From Triatoma infestans (taxonomy: Eukaryota; Arthropoda; Insecta; Hemiptera; Reduviidae): a stretch of 64,000 bases of DNA. The position numbers and the translations under genes are program-made. The notes beneath the pieces are model-generated. The model ran no database searches and was not told where the DNA came from. It saw nothing but the letters and a program-made list of their open reading frames with translations. Position 1 is the stretch's first letter, and every line of letters starts with the position of its first letter. Below are positions 11,463 through 23,091 of this stretch, piece after piece. Where the stretch lies: NCBI GenBank assembly GCA_011037195.1, contig JAAEAF010001519.1, forward strand, positions 119,104-183,103. Direction: 5' to 3'.

Positions 11463-11794
11463 TCTGGTATTTTACCCGTCGTAGCATGTATATTTATAGT
11501 TTTCCTGACCGGTTTCAGATTTTCTTCCATCGACAGAGTAAATCCACCAAGATCATCGTGTAGAGGGTTCACTTCAACGTAATGTTTCTGTTACATACAT
11601 TCACACTTATTGGTTGTGTCCAATAAGTTGTGTATCCTTGTTGATACAACCAACAAGTGTGAGTGTAGCCAGAAACATTAAGTTGAAATGAACTTTCTAC
11701 ACGTACTTGGTGAAATTTACTCTGACGATGGATGAAAATACGAAACCGGTCAGGAAAGCTATTGAGTATGCATGCTGCGACGGATAAAGTACCA
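11463..11794. mobile_element. Foldback element FB1 (long inverted repeat)
   Basis: Two arms of about 155 bases face each other around a centre near 11630. The left arm starts TCTGGTATTTTACCCGTCG and contains CCTGACCGGTTTCAGATTTT and GTGTAGAGGGTTCACTTC. The right arm carries the reverse complements in reverse order (ACTTTCTACACGTAC, GACGATGGATGAAAATACG, AAACCGGTCAGG). Single arms recur at 29031-29184 and 55604-55750, and a short MITE form at 15147-15299. No transposase is visible, so this is a non-autonomous foldback/MITE family. Confidence 0.8.
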
Positions 11795-12044
11795 AAGGTT
11801 ATCCAGTATTGTGGACCCATCCAAATATTCAACTAGGAATTTTAGCAATATATTTAAATCTCATTAAAATTATATTGGTAGAAGACTCTTACAATAACTT
11901 GAAGGTCATTTTAGAGAGAAGCCTAAATGTCACCCCTTCCCCGGAATTCCTCAAAAATTAATTGTCACAGAAAAATGTTTCAAAAAAAAAAAAAATGATA
12001 GATTTACGTGTAATAGAATAGACTCGACTTGGAAATAAACCAAA

Positions 12045-12235
12045 GTGTTAAAGGCAGCATTCAGACTCTTCAGCTCCATTAGGTTTGGCTTTCTCAATAA
12101 AACAGAAGTGTCGCAGCACACCAAGAAAGTGGTATACAAGAATACATTCTTACCAATACTCACGTACTCTAGCGAATCCTCGACCCTGACGAGTAATCAT
12201 AGAACTCAGAGGATCTCAAAACTATTCGGTAAAAA
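12045..12235 (+). pseudogene. LINE reverse-transcriptase C-terminal fragment
   Basis: The open stretch contains EVSQHTKKVVYKNTFLPIL followed by TYSSESSTLTSNHRTQRI. This matches the familiar 'YKTFLRPVLTYGSESWTLT...SRIQAAEM' region just after the palm domain of RTE-like and other insect LINE reverse transcriptases. The catalytic core is absent and only about 60 codons remain. It is a relic within the intron and belongs to a different LINE lineage from the RNase H elements in this window. Confidence 0.65.
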
Positions 12236-12830
12236 TTCAATTTTGGAAATTTGACACGCAGTACTTCCTCTTACTAAGTGGAAGAGATAGTAAAAAACAA
12301 GTAGATCAGAAAAATTGCATTACCTTAACTCATTATCTTCATACCCAGAATTTTAGCTGCGTCTTTAATTGTTATTAAAAAAAAAACGTAGGTTAGTTTA
12401 GAGAAATGCTAACTGTTTAAAATTAATGTTTCTGTTAAATAATGTTTAAAATAAAAATGATAGGTTTAAATATGTTTAGTTGGTCTGCAGTTGAAAGAAA
12501 AATCACCGGACTCTTTCTAAGAGAAAATCGCGACAAAGTGAAAAAACGTTTATTGATTAACATTTCCGTTTAACCGATTTTGACCAAACTTTCATATCGG
12601 ATTCCCCTACAACACAATAATGCCCATTAGGTAACTTTAAGCTTACTGGGCTTTTTCGTTCTTGAGTTTATTTTGTTCACAAAATATCCACATTATAGAT
12701 ATTTAAATGAAAATTGAGTTTCGCAGATTTAATACAATCTTAATATTTCCTCAAGTATCAATAAAAGAAAAGAAAAGAAAAATATATTTTCTAAAAAATA
12801 TACAATTTTGAAAGCTATTTTGGACAATTC
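12236..12830. repeat. R-family repeat, decayed copy
   Basis: Phrases such as AATTTGACACGCAGTACTTC, CTTACTAAGTGGAAGAG and TTTCTAAGAGAAAATCGCG are decayed versions of the R-family termini. They are followed by the family's 'gattttgaccaaactttcatatcgg' type body. The boundaries are vague. Confidence 0.45.
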
Positions 12831-12882
12831 ACTTTGCATTTAAAAAGTACTAATCCGCTTGCTTGCTTGCTTCAGGTATCAG

Positions 12883-12993
12883 CACGTTCCCAAGAAGGAT
12901 CATTACGAATTTGGCTATAGACGAGGTAATGATCATCATTATCAAGAACGGCATGAAAAGGCGCATCCCCATCTTGGGCAATTCCATACAAAG
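12883..12993 (+). CDS. Split secreted protein, His-rich exon 1
   Basis: The acceptor is CTTCAGGTATCAG before 12883 and the donor is AAG|GTACAT after 12993. There are 37 codons, phase 0 at both ends. The peptide runs HVPKKDHYEFGYRRG, then NDHHYQERHEKAHPH and ends LGQFHTK, rich in His, Lys and aromatic residues. An alternative acceptor 7 bases upstream (CTTGCTTGCTTCAG, 12875) has a better pyrimidine tract, but needs the alternative donor of the previous exon to keep the frame. Either way the downstream frame is the same. The composition suggests metal or polyanion binding, but that is only inference. Confidence 0.68.
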
Positions 12994-13747
12994 GTACATG
13001 CTTCATTGCTTAAATAACTTGTTAGGGGTTAGTTGATAGTTTCATTGACACTGGCTTTTTTTTCTTCACAATTTATTATATTATTTTAATTTAAAAAATA
13101 AATTAACTAACCAAATGCTGTAATTAATTTTTAGCTGTCAATTTACTGTATTTAATTATTAATTAACTGCCTATTTAACACAAACCTTTTTTTTTGCACT
13201 TTATATTTCTAATGGGACTTACTAATTTGGAAAACTTATTTTTATGGTTTGTTTGTTTGAACGATTTATTGTATCCCTGTTGTACAGGATTAAACTCGGA
13301 GTCTGGAAACCATCTTTTTTTTGTAAGAAATTTCAACATCTAGTAAGATTCTAGGGAGGATATTTTTTCCTCTAATCGCTCCTAAAGCTTATAAACTATC
13401 TCTAGATAATAGTTTGCTATAATAGTAGTATGATTTAGTTAATATGCTCCACAACCACACAGAATCCGCAGGTGCTGGTACTTTCTAGGCCAGTTTCATC
13501 AGACGCCCGCCGAGCCTACAGTGCTCATTAAACATATCACTGCACTTCTTAGCGCAATGCTTCTTTCCCTTGCGGATCTTATTCATAGCTATTCTGAAAA
13601 TAGACGGTTCGGACAATTTATTGCGGATCTTCTGATCTAGCAATATAGCATTTTTCATTTTTTTGACTGGTTGTCTTCTAATTAGAACATGCTATTGCCT
13701 TAAATTCGATAGTTGTTATGGTTGGATCTGCAGAGTTGAAGAGTATC

Positions 13748-14014
13748 AGAGATATTTTCCGTGATAGTCTGCTTCATTTTGTGGTCATCGACTGGTTTCG
13801 GGCATTTGTCCATCATCAGAAAGTCTTGATAAAACAGTGTGATTAATACAGACTTGCACAGAGCAAAATCAATTTATACCATAATTACTTTATATGGTGT
13901 ATAAACTGATTTTGCTCTGTGTAAGCCTGTGTTATCACAATATTTTATCAAGATATCCAGATGATAGGCGAAAGCCCGAAATCGGTCGATGACCATAAAA
14001 TGAAAATATCTTTA
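13748..14014. mobile_element. Foldback element FB2
   Basis: Arms of about 130 bases are inverted around 13880. The left arm reads AGAGATATTTTCCGTGATAG, GTGGTCATCGACTGGTTTCG, TGTCCATCATCAG and TTGCACAGAGCAAAATCAAT. The right arm repeats these as reverse complements (GATTTTGCTCTGTGTAAGCC, CGAAATCGGTCGATGACCAT, AAAATATCTTT). No coding capacity. It shares with FB1 the core 'GACYGGTTTCxGxxxTTxxTCCATC', so the two may be distant members of one superfamily. Confidence 0.8.
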
Positions 14015-15146
14015 ATTTTGTCATTTCTTTATTCTTCTTGTTCTTATTGACTATAGGTTCAATCTCTGATCTCTATGTTTAAAATTGCAGTATTAGCAGT
14101 TGAACATCATTGTTTTAGCAACTCCAAATGAAAAACTTCAATTTAATGTTGCCTAGGTTTTCTGTTCTTCTCAGCACTTCTTTTTAGTTGCTTTGTAGTT
14201 GATGACATTCTATGCAATCAATTTCTGCTGATTCAGCAAATAAAGAGACAAATCGTTATAGTTTTAATTTGTGTGTTAAATGAATCTCACAATTTACCTG
14301 CTTTTCGACATATTTCCCTTATATTTATTTGTGTTATCTCCCTTTCTCTATTAGATCTTTTATGCAACAGTTACAACATTTTGTACTGAAAATATGCCCT
14401 TTTAGCACATTTGTTTTCATTTCTAAAACTTTGCGGTCACGCCAATGATTCTCTGAGAGATAAACAAAAAGAAGTCTAATTTACGAGATCCGGACTATAA
14501 AGTCAATATGGCAGAACTATAGAAAAATTAGTTTTGCTTTTTTAAGTTTGCAAGCTTCTTCTTCCATCAGTTTTCTTAATATAAGCGTCATTGCAAAATT
14601 CAAGTAATAGAGTTGAAATCTCAACTAATTCACACATAGCAAACCAAACACACTTGTTCAGCTACTTGCTTAATTTTGCACAATTCAAACAATTTACATG
14701 GTGTTGCTTAAGCATTCGAGAGTGAATTTCAGTTGGTTTCACCTTCTTAGAAGCAAGAAATCATTGAATCCATTGAAAAATGCAGTTTTCTAGACTTGCC
14801 ACTGTTGAATGAGTATTGGAAGAGACGTACAGTGAAAAGTAGTCAAGCTGCAGAAAGTGATTACAAACTGATGCAAACGGAAGCTGATCATCTTAAGATA
14901 CGGAAAGTATAGACATTCTTTGATCAGAAGATGTTCTTTGTTGTCCTTTATTTATTGAATGACCTTCATTAAATATTATTTGACCAATTTGTCAAATTGG
15001 TATATCATTATATTATATTCTTCACTTGCATGCACCTGAACCTTCAAATCAGAACAAGTGTAAATAAATTTGGTTTAATTTTTATGGAGAAAGGTGTGAG
15101 ATAGTTATTATTGAATAAGTAGATGGGTCCGTAATGCTGGATAACA
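14015..15146. other. Intron sequence, nothing recognised
   Basis: AT-rich intron DNA. Nothing recognised. Confidence 0.4.
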
Positions 15147-15299
15147 CTGGGATTTTATTCTTAGCATGCATATTTGTGATGTTTCTGTTCTGTTACGCAC
15201 AGAAACATAAAGTTGAAGTCAACTCTCTACACGAACTTGATAGCGGATGGATTAAAATCCGAAACCAGGGTCGGATGCCAGGGATTAATAAAATCCCAG
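15147..15299. mobile_element. Short MITE related to FB1
   Basis: This is a 153-bp unit with perfect 13-bp terminal inverted repeats: CTGGGATTTTATT at 15147-15159 and AATAAAATCCCAG at 15287-15299. Its interior (AGCATGCATATTTGTG, GAAACATAAAGTTGAAG, CGGATGGATTAAAATCCG) is a shortened version of the FB1 arm. The open frame starting at 15134 runs through it and is not a gene. Confidence 0.75.
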
Positions 15300-16262
15300 A
15301 TTTATTATTATTGATTGAAAAAAATAAAAATAAAATAAGATTTAATTAAGAAATACATATTTTTCTACAACAGTTGTAGTTGTACAAAAGTGGCTATTGT
15401 TTCTCTAAAAATCAGTGATTAATGTTGCACTTTTAATCTTGTAATCAAAAGTGTTTTTTGATCTCTAGAGTATAAAAGTAAAGACGTGTTTTCACATTCA
15501 ATTCAACAAATTATGAAGTATCCTGGGGATAGGGCTGAAGACTCCTTCCAATTTCGGCTACTACTTAATTTCATCAATTTTTTTTTTTTGTGCCTACACA
15601 TATTCGTTAATTAATTAAATTATTTATTTCGTCATTTCATTGCTTTAAATTGGGTCCCCAAACTCCTTGGCAATCTTTTAAATTATTTGCTTCTTTTTTA
15701 TATTACAGCCTGACAACCAATTAGCAAGTGTAAATAATTAAAGTTTATTTGTTTTCTATTATTGATACGTTATTTTTTTAAACAACATCATTCGTTCATG
15801 TGCGCTACTTTTAGATTCAGCCATATTGGAACCACCATATAATTACCCAAATTTTAAGTTTTGGATAAAATTTTTAATATAATTTAATAATATTCATTTA
15901 AAGTAGAAATTCTTAAATTAAACATTATTTTAATATTTTTTTTTAATCAATTTAACAATAAATTAAAAATCAGATAATATAATGTAATAATTAGTACATT
16001 AAACTGTAAGGTAACCTTCCCCTTCTCTATAGAAAACATTCTCATAGAAGTTATCTAACATACCAGTTTTTATATATTTTTTAAAAAATAATTTCAACTG
16101 TTGTAGAAAAATATATAATATTTAACGCGAGAATAAAGTCATTACAAATCTCGTTGCTATAGTAAACCGTAACACGAGTGTATAAAAATGACACTTTACT
16201 TTCTTGTCAAAAAAAATAGCTATTATAACCTTTTTCTTTTCTTTTTTCGAATGTTACCCTAG
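15300..16262. other. Intron sequence, nothing recognised
   Basis: AT-rich intron DNA up to the acceptor at 16261-16262. Nothing recognised. Confidence 0.4.
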
Positions 16263-16352
16263 GTAAAGTGGGGTGACAAACATGGAGGTCATGGAGAACA
16301 TTACTGGGATTACAATCACCATGGACATGGACATCATGGACATGATAACGAG
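16263..16352 (+). CDS. Split secreted protein, Gly/His-rich exon 2
   Basis: The acceptor is GAATGTTACCCTAG before 16263 and the donor is GAG|GTAATA after 16352. Exactly 30 codons, phase 0 in and out. The peptide reads VKWGDKHGGHGEHYWDYN followed by HHGHGHHGHDNE, of which 9 of 30 residues are His and 7 are Gly. The clean open frame, strong codon bias towards CAT/CAC/GGA and matching phases make this the clearest exon of the set. The (HG)-repeat tail resembles metal-binding or matrix-associated insect proteins, without pointing to one family. Confidence 0.72.
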
Positions 16353-16829
16353 GTAATAATACTATACTTATATCTCTCTATATAAGATATATTTTACTTA
16401 AAACTCTGTTCGTACTTTCTTAATAGTTGGGCAAAAAAAAAAAAAAAAAAAAATAATGGCCGCAAAAAAACTTATTGCAAGATATTATTGGAATACATCA
16501 AACTCACTCCTTCATTTAGAAAACGCCATTAGTTTCAAGAACAACCGTACAAGTTTTCAAATACAGCTACAGTAGGAATGAATAATTTAATGCCACTATA
16601 GTGGATCTAAATGGTATATTAAGTTTAGCATGCTACGATTTTTAATTTTTGAGATATTTTGTTCAATCAAACAAACAGACACAAAAACAAATAACCACAC
16701 CCACAGACGTACACACAAATACAGAGACATATATGAACCATTTGCTAAATATGGAATGGGTGTTATGACACCCATCCTCCTCCTAAACTTCTTCTTAAAT
16801 GAACTTCTATAAAAAAAAAGTTACAAGCA

Positions 16830-17460
16830 AAAATGATAGGTCTTTGCCTTCATAGTTAGTATACCAAATTTAAAGAAATAGGTCGGTTATTTAATATTGA
16901 AGAACGCAGAAAATTAAAATAAAGAACTATTCAGCAAAGAACGCACTTCCGGTCATCCGATTTTCTTCAAACTTGCAGTTTTGACAATATATTTAATTCT
17001 AATTAGTATTATTTAGACGAAAGAATTGTATATAAACGGAAATAGCCACTTTTTTAAGAAAACATAATCCCACCACTCCCCTAAAATCCGCCTTAAGTGA
17101 ATTTTCCCAGAGAATGGTTTCAAATAAAAATTGTAGCTCTTAATATATATAATTGACAGAAAATATAAGTTTAAAGAAATTCGTTGGAGTCGTTTTTGAG
17201 AAAAAACTGGTACTTCCGGTTGAGAAATTTTGATAGATACTGTCCGATTCTCTGATGATACATAAACGGAATATCAAGTTTGAATTTGCTGCAATGTTTT
17301 GTTTTTGTTTACATCCAGACCATTTTCTAAAAGCCACTTTTTATTTATTTATTTAGGAGACCACAAAGTGTGTATTTCTGGTGAAAACTCGATATTGAAA
17401 ATTTGACACGATTACAAATACTTCCTCTTTCTAAGAGAGAGTAAGAGAAAGTAAAAAAGT
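16830..17460 (-). repeat. R-family interspersed repeat copy
   Basis: On the minus strand this starts with the family terminus ACTTTCTCTTACTCTCTC, continues AGAAAGAGGAAGTATTTGTA and runs through the shared text 'caatattgagttttcaccagaaa', 'aaaagtggcttttagaaaatgg' and 'cataaacggaatatcaagtttgaa'. The order matches the 24582 and 26755 copies. Confidence 0.65.
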
Positions 17461-18421
17461 GTTGGCCTGTTTTATCCGTACAAATGATAAAAAAAAATAA
17501 TAATCAAATTAAGAATCAAATCACCTTAATATTTAAGTTTTACTTTTTTTTTCAATTATTCCATATTATAACATTAATTGTTTTCTATTTTTTAGTTACA
17601 AATTTCTTACTTTCTCTTATTCTATAAACGGAAGGAATGTGATCGCGTCAGATTTTCGAATTGAATTTTTAAAGAAAATATAAGTATAAGTAAAGAAAAT
17701 TTAATTTAAGACATATAAATAATCAGCGTAGGAAAGCATACTTTCCTCCAAAAAGTCCACAAATGACCTTTCGAATAAATGTTAGTTACCTATTCTACAG
17801 AAATCATTCAAGGATTTCCCCGATAGTAAACTTAACTAATGATTATTATATTTGTCAGGGCAAAAATCGACCTACGAAAATTAAAGCTTAAATGACTCTG
17901 ATACAAAGACATATAAATAATCAGCGTGGATTGTCATAAACAAAACAAAACTCGTATATACCTGCCTTTTTTTAGATTTGATATATAAAATTAAATTACA
18001 ACAATCGTTATCCAGATAAAATGCTTTTTAAATAAAAGAACCAGTTACTTATATTTTTACTTTTGAAAAAATGAAATTCCATTGGCAATAGTTGTCTATC
18101 CAGGTTTGCCCTCTAAGTAGTATGTAGGTACGAGTGAAACATAACTGGTTAGCTAATTTATTAATCGTAAATGAAAGGAAAGTTAAAAATACCACCTGGG
18201 ATTAGTAAGTTATAATTTTTTGCAGTCTAAAAAATATTTTTAATCACAAACTTAATTCAGGCAATAAAAAAAAAAAAAATATCTGGGGTCATACGCTCAT
18301 ACGACATTTTCTTATTGCAATTGACATAATTTTAATTCACACATTTTCTTTAAAGTCGGCATTTTCACTAACGAATAGTTCTTTACTTAGATTGCTGAAT
18401 GTTCTAGAAATGTTAGGTACT
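17461..18421. other. Intron sequence, nothing recognised
   Basis: AT-rich intron DNA with a duplicated phrase (GACATATAAATAATCAGCGT at about 17712 and 17909). Otherwise nothing recognised. Confidence 0.4.
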
Positions 18422-19480
18422 TAGGGAGGTAGGTAGGTAGGTAGGTAGGTAGGTAGGTAGGTAGGTAGGTAGTTAGGTAAGGTAGGTAGTAGATAAGATA
18501 GATTAGATAGATAGATAGATAGATAGATAGATCATCGATATATATATAATAGATGATAGATAGATAGATAGATAGATGATAGATAGGACTAGACATAGGA
18601 TAGCTAAGATACGATTAATACATGCTAGGTAGATAGATAGATAGTTTGAAGTTGGTTAATTACACAGATAAGTAGTTACATAGATACGCAGTTAGATAGT
18701 TAGATAGTAAGATTTTAGATAGTTAGATAGTTTGATTGATAGATAGTTAGGTAGTTAGATAATTAGATAGAAAGAAGCTTAGGTAGTTAGATAGTTAGAT
18801 AATTAGATAGTTAGATAGTTAAATGGTTACATATTTAGATAGTTAGATAGCTAGATATTTAGGTAGTTAGATAACAGTTACTTGGTTATATGGTTAGATA
18901 GTTAGATATTTAGTCAGTAAGATAGTTAGATTGTTAGATATTTAGATATTTTGATAGTTAGATATTTTGATATTTAGATAGTTAGATATTTTGATATTTA
19001 GATAGTTAGATAGTTTGATAGTTAGATTGTTAGATAGTTAGATAATAGATTGTTATATAGTTAGTTCATTAGATTAGATTACATTAGATTAGATCATTAG
19101 ATAGAGTAGTAACATTAGATAGTTAGATTGTTAGATATTTATATAGTCAGATAGTTAAGTAATTAGACACTAGATATATAGATATTTAGATTGTTCGATT
19201 GTTAGATTTAGATAGTTAGGTAGTTACATAGCTACATAGTTAGCTAGTTACATTGTTAGATCGGTAGCTCGGTAGATAATTAGAAAGATAGTTAAATTGT
19301 TAGATATTTACATAGTTAGATTGTTTGATTGTTAGAAAGTTAGATAGTTATATATTTATATAGTTGGTTAGTTAATTGATAGTTAGATTGTTAGATAGAT
19401 AATTAGATTATTATATAGTTGGATTATTAGATAGTTAGATCATTAGATTAGATTACATTAGATTAGATCATTAGATAGTA
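18422..19480. repeat. (TAGG)n and degenerate (GATA)n satellite
   Basis: About 12 copies of GTAG lead (18424-18480), then (GATA)n runs (about 18500-18590). About 850 bases of degenerate TAGATAGT/TAGTTAGATAGT repeats follow, with one longer internal repeat of 'gatcattagattagattacattagattagatcattagata' type at about 19065-19105 and 19437-19480. Frames over this region encode only Tyr/Leu/Ile/Ser repeats and are not genes. Confidence 0.95.
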
Positions 19481-19549
19481 TCATACGATGGAAATAGTGG
19501 TAGTGGAATTTACAGATAAATTTACAACAGTCTAATTCACCAGATTGCA

Positions 19550-19843
19550 CTAAAAAAAGTATGTTTCTCAGAGAACAAAAAATTTATATAGGTATATTTC
19601 AAATAAAAGTTAGGTGAACAGTGAATAGGACCAGTCCAGTTAACATTCCGAGTTTAAAGCGAATCGTGAAGAACTGGAAAAAACAGTCAGTATAGTCGCC
19701 CTTCTGGTTGACAGATTTTTGAACGAATCCTCATGTTAAAATGCGGGAATGGAAATATCTAACGGAATATCCAAAATTTGTGCTTCCTGCAATTTTTCTA
19801 TTTTGAGATATTTCTCTCTCTCTCTCTCACACACACACAGGCA

Positions 19844-19879
<36 letters not shown>

Positions 19880-19885
19880 TACATA
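19550..19885. repeat. R-family fragment with (CT)n(CA)n microsatellite
   Basis: R-family text (AAATTTATATAGGTATATTTC, CAAATAAAAGTTAGGTG, ACGGAATATCC) is followed by (CT)n and (CA)n with short CATA steps at about 19814-19885. The long frame over it is microsatellite plus SINE and is not a gene. Confidence 0.6.
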
Positions 19886-19892
19886 CATATTT

Positions 19893-20345
19893 CGTAATGC
19901 GCAAGGAGTATCTGTTGCATGCAACCTGATCTGGAGAGTAGCAACCCCACGGGTTACCACAGCTCAGTACTCCATGCACTTCATCAGAACAGTACACAAT
20001 ATACTTAAACTAAATACACTCTACATTTTTCAGACAAGGACAAACATAGTTCACAAACTAGGGTCTCCGTCCCTAGTTAATTGGCGAAAGCCAAGGAATA
20101 AGGAAGGGATTAGCTCAGTGATAGCGCGCTGGTCTAGCAACGCGGAGGTCGCAGTGCCGGAATCCAACATGCTGCCCTTAGATTTCCTCTTCCTTGGAGC
20201 CTCTACAATTCACTGTCCGATGATGGACAGTGTTGTCTGTAGCCTAGAGGACGCTGCTTGTAGGCCGGCTGTGCATTGGAGAAGGCTCTAGGGGGCACAA
20301 TCGATCTTTCAGGTAGCAGTGCAATAATCCCCTACAATAATCTAC
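19893..20345 (+). repeat. Composite S1 SINE with 5' extension, copy d
   Basis: This is the best-preserved composite copy. The 5' extension (GTATCTGTTGCATGCA, GGGTTACCACAGCTCAGTAC, CACAAACTAGGGTCTCCGTC) leads into box A GGGATTAGCTCAGTGATAGC, a damaged box B, and the S1 body (CTGCCCTTAGATTTCCTCTT to CAGTGCAATAATCCCCTAC). It is colinear with 7285-7745. Confidence 0.75.
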
Positions 20346-21825
20346 CATCTATATTTCGTACATAGCAGACATCAAAACATACATTACGAGTGAAAAATCA
20401 ATTTTGAAAATTTGACATGATCGCACTGCCATCTGGAAGTGAAAGTAAAAATATGAAATCATCAAAATTAACAAACGTTTATTATACGAGATTGAAATTA
20501 AGCGCAAAAGAATGAAAAGGTAAATAAATTACTATTACTTTAACCCTAATTATGCATCTTTTCTTTCTTTCTCACAAAGGAATTACAAGGAACTCACATA
20601 CCAGACTAAAACGCCAGGAGTTTAAAAAAACAACAGAATAAACTGCTACTGCGTTACAGGTAGACAACTGAAATTACTGTTGAAACAAAACCAGATCAAG
20701 ACATTTCATTGGACATTTCTTTGTCAAATTGTAAACCATCAGTTTTATGTCAGTAATTCTACTGTTCACAACGATCTCCAAATTTCACATTATAACTGTA
20801 ACAGCAAAATCTAAATATCGAAAATTCTATAACTAAAAGAGAGAAAAAAAAATCTATTTAATTTAACCAATAAATAAATCTCTTTGCTTAATGTTTGAAA
20901 GGTTATGTTGGAAGGTTATGTTATGTTAAAAGCAAAAAATGCTTTGAATCAAAAAAATAGTTCAAATTGGTAAAAATGATCACTCAAAGAATAAATATAT
21001 TATGTAGTCGTCAGCTTTTCATTCTCTATTCAATTCTGAAAAGTTTTGCCAACAAACATCTTCGATGTAATCTCATACTATAGTGTTCACTCCAAAGAAT
21101 TTTATTGTGTTATAAATTATTTGACACCCGCCTTTTGTCCAGTATTTTATTTTTGGACAATCGGTGTCTTTTTTAATTCAAATCTCCTCACATAAGTCAA
21201 TTAATCGTTTCAGCGATTTATAATCCTAAGTTTCCGAAAAAAAATGTGGAAATGAATAACCGCTCATTCTGCAAACTCCGAAAACATAGATAACGGTTTA
21301 TTTGTTTAGATGATTACTGGAGAAATAGATATTTTGAGATACATAGAGGATTTTTTTTTTTACCTACTATCTACACAAATAAATTCATATATTTCCAGGG
21401 AAATTTGTGGGGGCAGGGGAAGGTTCTGGGGAGCAGTAACGTTGTTGAACTTCCTCGTTATACTATTTCACTACCATATATATTTATAACACCTATGTAA
21501 GATGGTACATTAAATGTATTGCCAGAAGACCCAAATTTAAATCAAAATTAATTATCCAGAAGTGCGAGTTTACTCAATTGGTATTTTTTGTTTCTCTCTA
21601 AAACATCTGCAACCATTTTCTTTAATCTTCAAATCTACTTGCACTTAAAATTTTCCAAATTGCAAAATTGATAGGAGGTTCTGAGGAATCCGCATAGTTA
21701 AGTTTGAAATGTTACATAAGTTTTGTTCAATGCTATTAGCGCTCGTTTTTTTAACTACAATATAATCACTTCTAACTATTATCTGCTTTTGGTATGTACA
21801 TGGACCCCCACCACAGTATTTATGT
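20346..21825. other. Intron sequence, R-family traces only
   Basis: A short R-family terminus near 20395-20445 (AATTTTGAAAATTTGACATG) is followed by AT-rich DNA. No gene or RNA seen. Confidence 0.4.
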
Positions 21826-23091
21826 TACGAGGATCATTCAATAAGTAAACAGACAAATCGCTGTAGCTCAAAAGTGATTTATTTAATCAATGTAAAACTT
21901 TGGCTACTTTTCCAACATAGTCCCTGTAACATTTATGCTTGTCCATCGTTCTTCTAATTTGTGTCTGCCTCTGGCAAAAAATTCTTTGGGTTGATCTCGA
22001 AGCCACTTTTGCACCTGATTTTTAACTTCTTCATTGGATTGGCCCGTAGAGCCTCTTTAAGGGGTCCAAACAAATGGAAGTCCGATTGGGGCGAGATCGG
22101 GGCTGTAGGGGGGATGTGGAAGGATCTCCCACCCCCCACTTTTTTCAGTGTTTCTTGAATTAACTGTGCCGTGTGTGGGCACGCGTTCTCATGAAGCAAA
22201 ATCATGCCTTTAGTCAAGAGCCCACGACGTTTCGTTCGAATGGCAGGCCTTACTTTGTTCGTGAGCATATCAGTGTAATGCTGGCTGTTGATGGTTCGTT
22301 GATCTTCGAGATAGTCACAATAAAACTGGCCCTGCGAATTCCAGAATACTGTAAGCATGACTTTATCTGCAGTCGGCTGGGACTTGAATTTCTTTCGAGT
22401 GGGAGAACCCGTATGCTTCCATTCAAGGCTTTGACGCTAAGATTCCGGCTCAAAATGCCATGTTTCATCACATGCTGCAATTCTACCGAAAAATTCCTTT
22501 TTAATTAAACATCGTTCATTCAACTGTTGACTGTTTTGACACCTGATTTCTTTGTGGGCGTCCGTAAGTTGTCTTGAAATCCATCTCGCACAAGTTTTCT
22601 TGTGCGGCAGCTTATTCTGGAATAATGTTATGGACAATTCCAATACTCGCTTGCACTTCTTCAGATATCAGTTCAACAGTAATACGGCTTTTGTCGTGAA
22701 TTAACGCGTTAATGCAAGATTCAAGGGAGGAAGTTGCAACTTCAACCGTTGCTCGTCACAGACATTTACACGGCCACTTTTATACTGTTCTACCATTTGT
22801 AAACGTTCGAATGGTTCAAAGAATTATTCCCGTACATTTTCAACATTCTTTCATGGCGTTCACTAACTTTGATACCCTCTGCAACTAAGAATCTAGTCAC
22901 TGAGCGTAGTTCTTTGGAGATGCAATGCTCAGTGAACCATTTGAGGTTATGTTTACTAAATACTCTCGAACAGCTGATGAGAAACTAAGTACAAGGATGC
23001 CAACTTGACGCACTGAAACTATTGTATTGATTAAACAAACCGTCTCTGAGCTACAGCGATTTCTCTCGTTACTTATTGAATGACCCTCATA
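21826..23091 (-). mobile_element. mariner-like element
   Basis: A 1262-bp element (21828-23089) is flanked by TA duplications at 21826-21827 and 23090-23091. The terminal inverted repeats begin CGAGGATCATTCAATAAGTA on the left and, on the minus strand, TGAGGGTCATTCAATAAGTA on the right. Similarity continues into AAATCGCTGTAGCTCA about 40 bases in. Size, TA target and transposase content identify a Tc1/mariner element in minus orientation within the split gene's intron. Confidence 0.93.
21954..22643 (-). pseudogene. mariner transposase, inactivated
   Basis: Three overlapping frames carry pieces of a mariner transposase. The first (22643-22437) holds the part with the first catalytic Asp in ACDETWHFEPES. 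The last (22358-21954) holds MLTVFWNSQGQFYCDYLE, RRGLLTKGMILLHENACPHT and DFHLFGPLKEAL. The normal second Asp in the 'LLHDNARPH' motif is Glu here, and at least two frameshifts separate the pieces. The DNA-binding N-terminus upstream of 22643 is not recovered in one frame. The enzyme would cut and rejoin DNA at TA sites, but this copy is dead. Confidence 0.88.

Noticed and set aside
18387..18596. 69-codon Tyr/Leu/Ser frame
   Set aside because: It translates the TAGG/GATA microsatellite and is not a gene.
19749..20291. 180-codon frame
   Set aside because: It crosses a CT/CA microsatellite and a composite SINE; the open frame is accidental.
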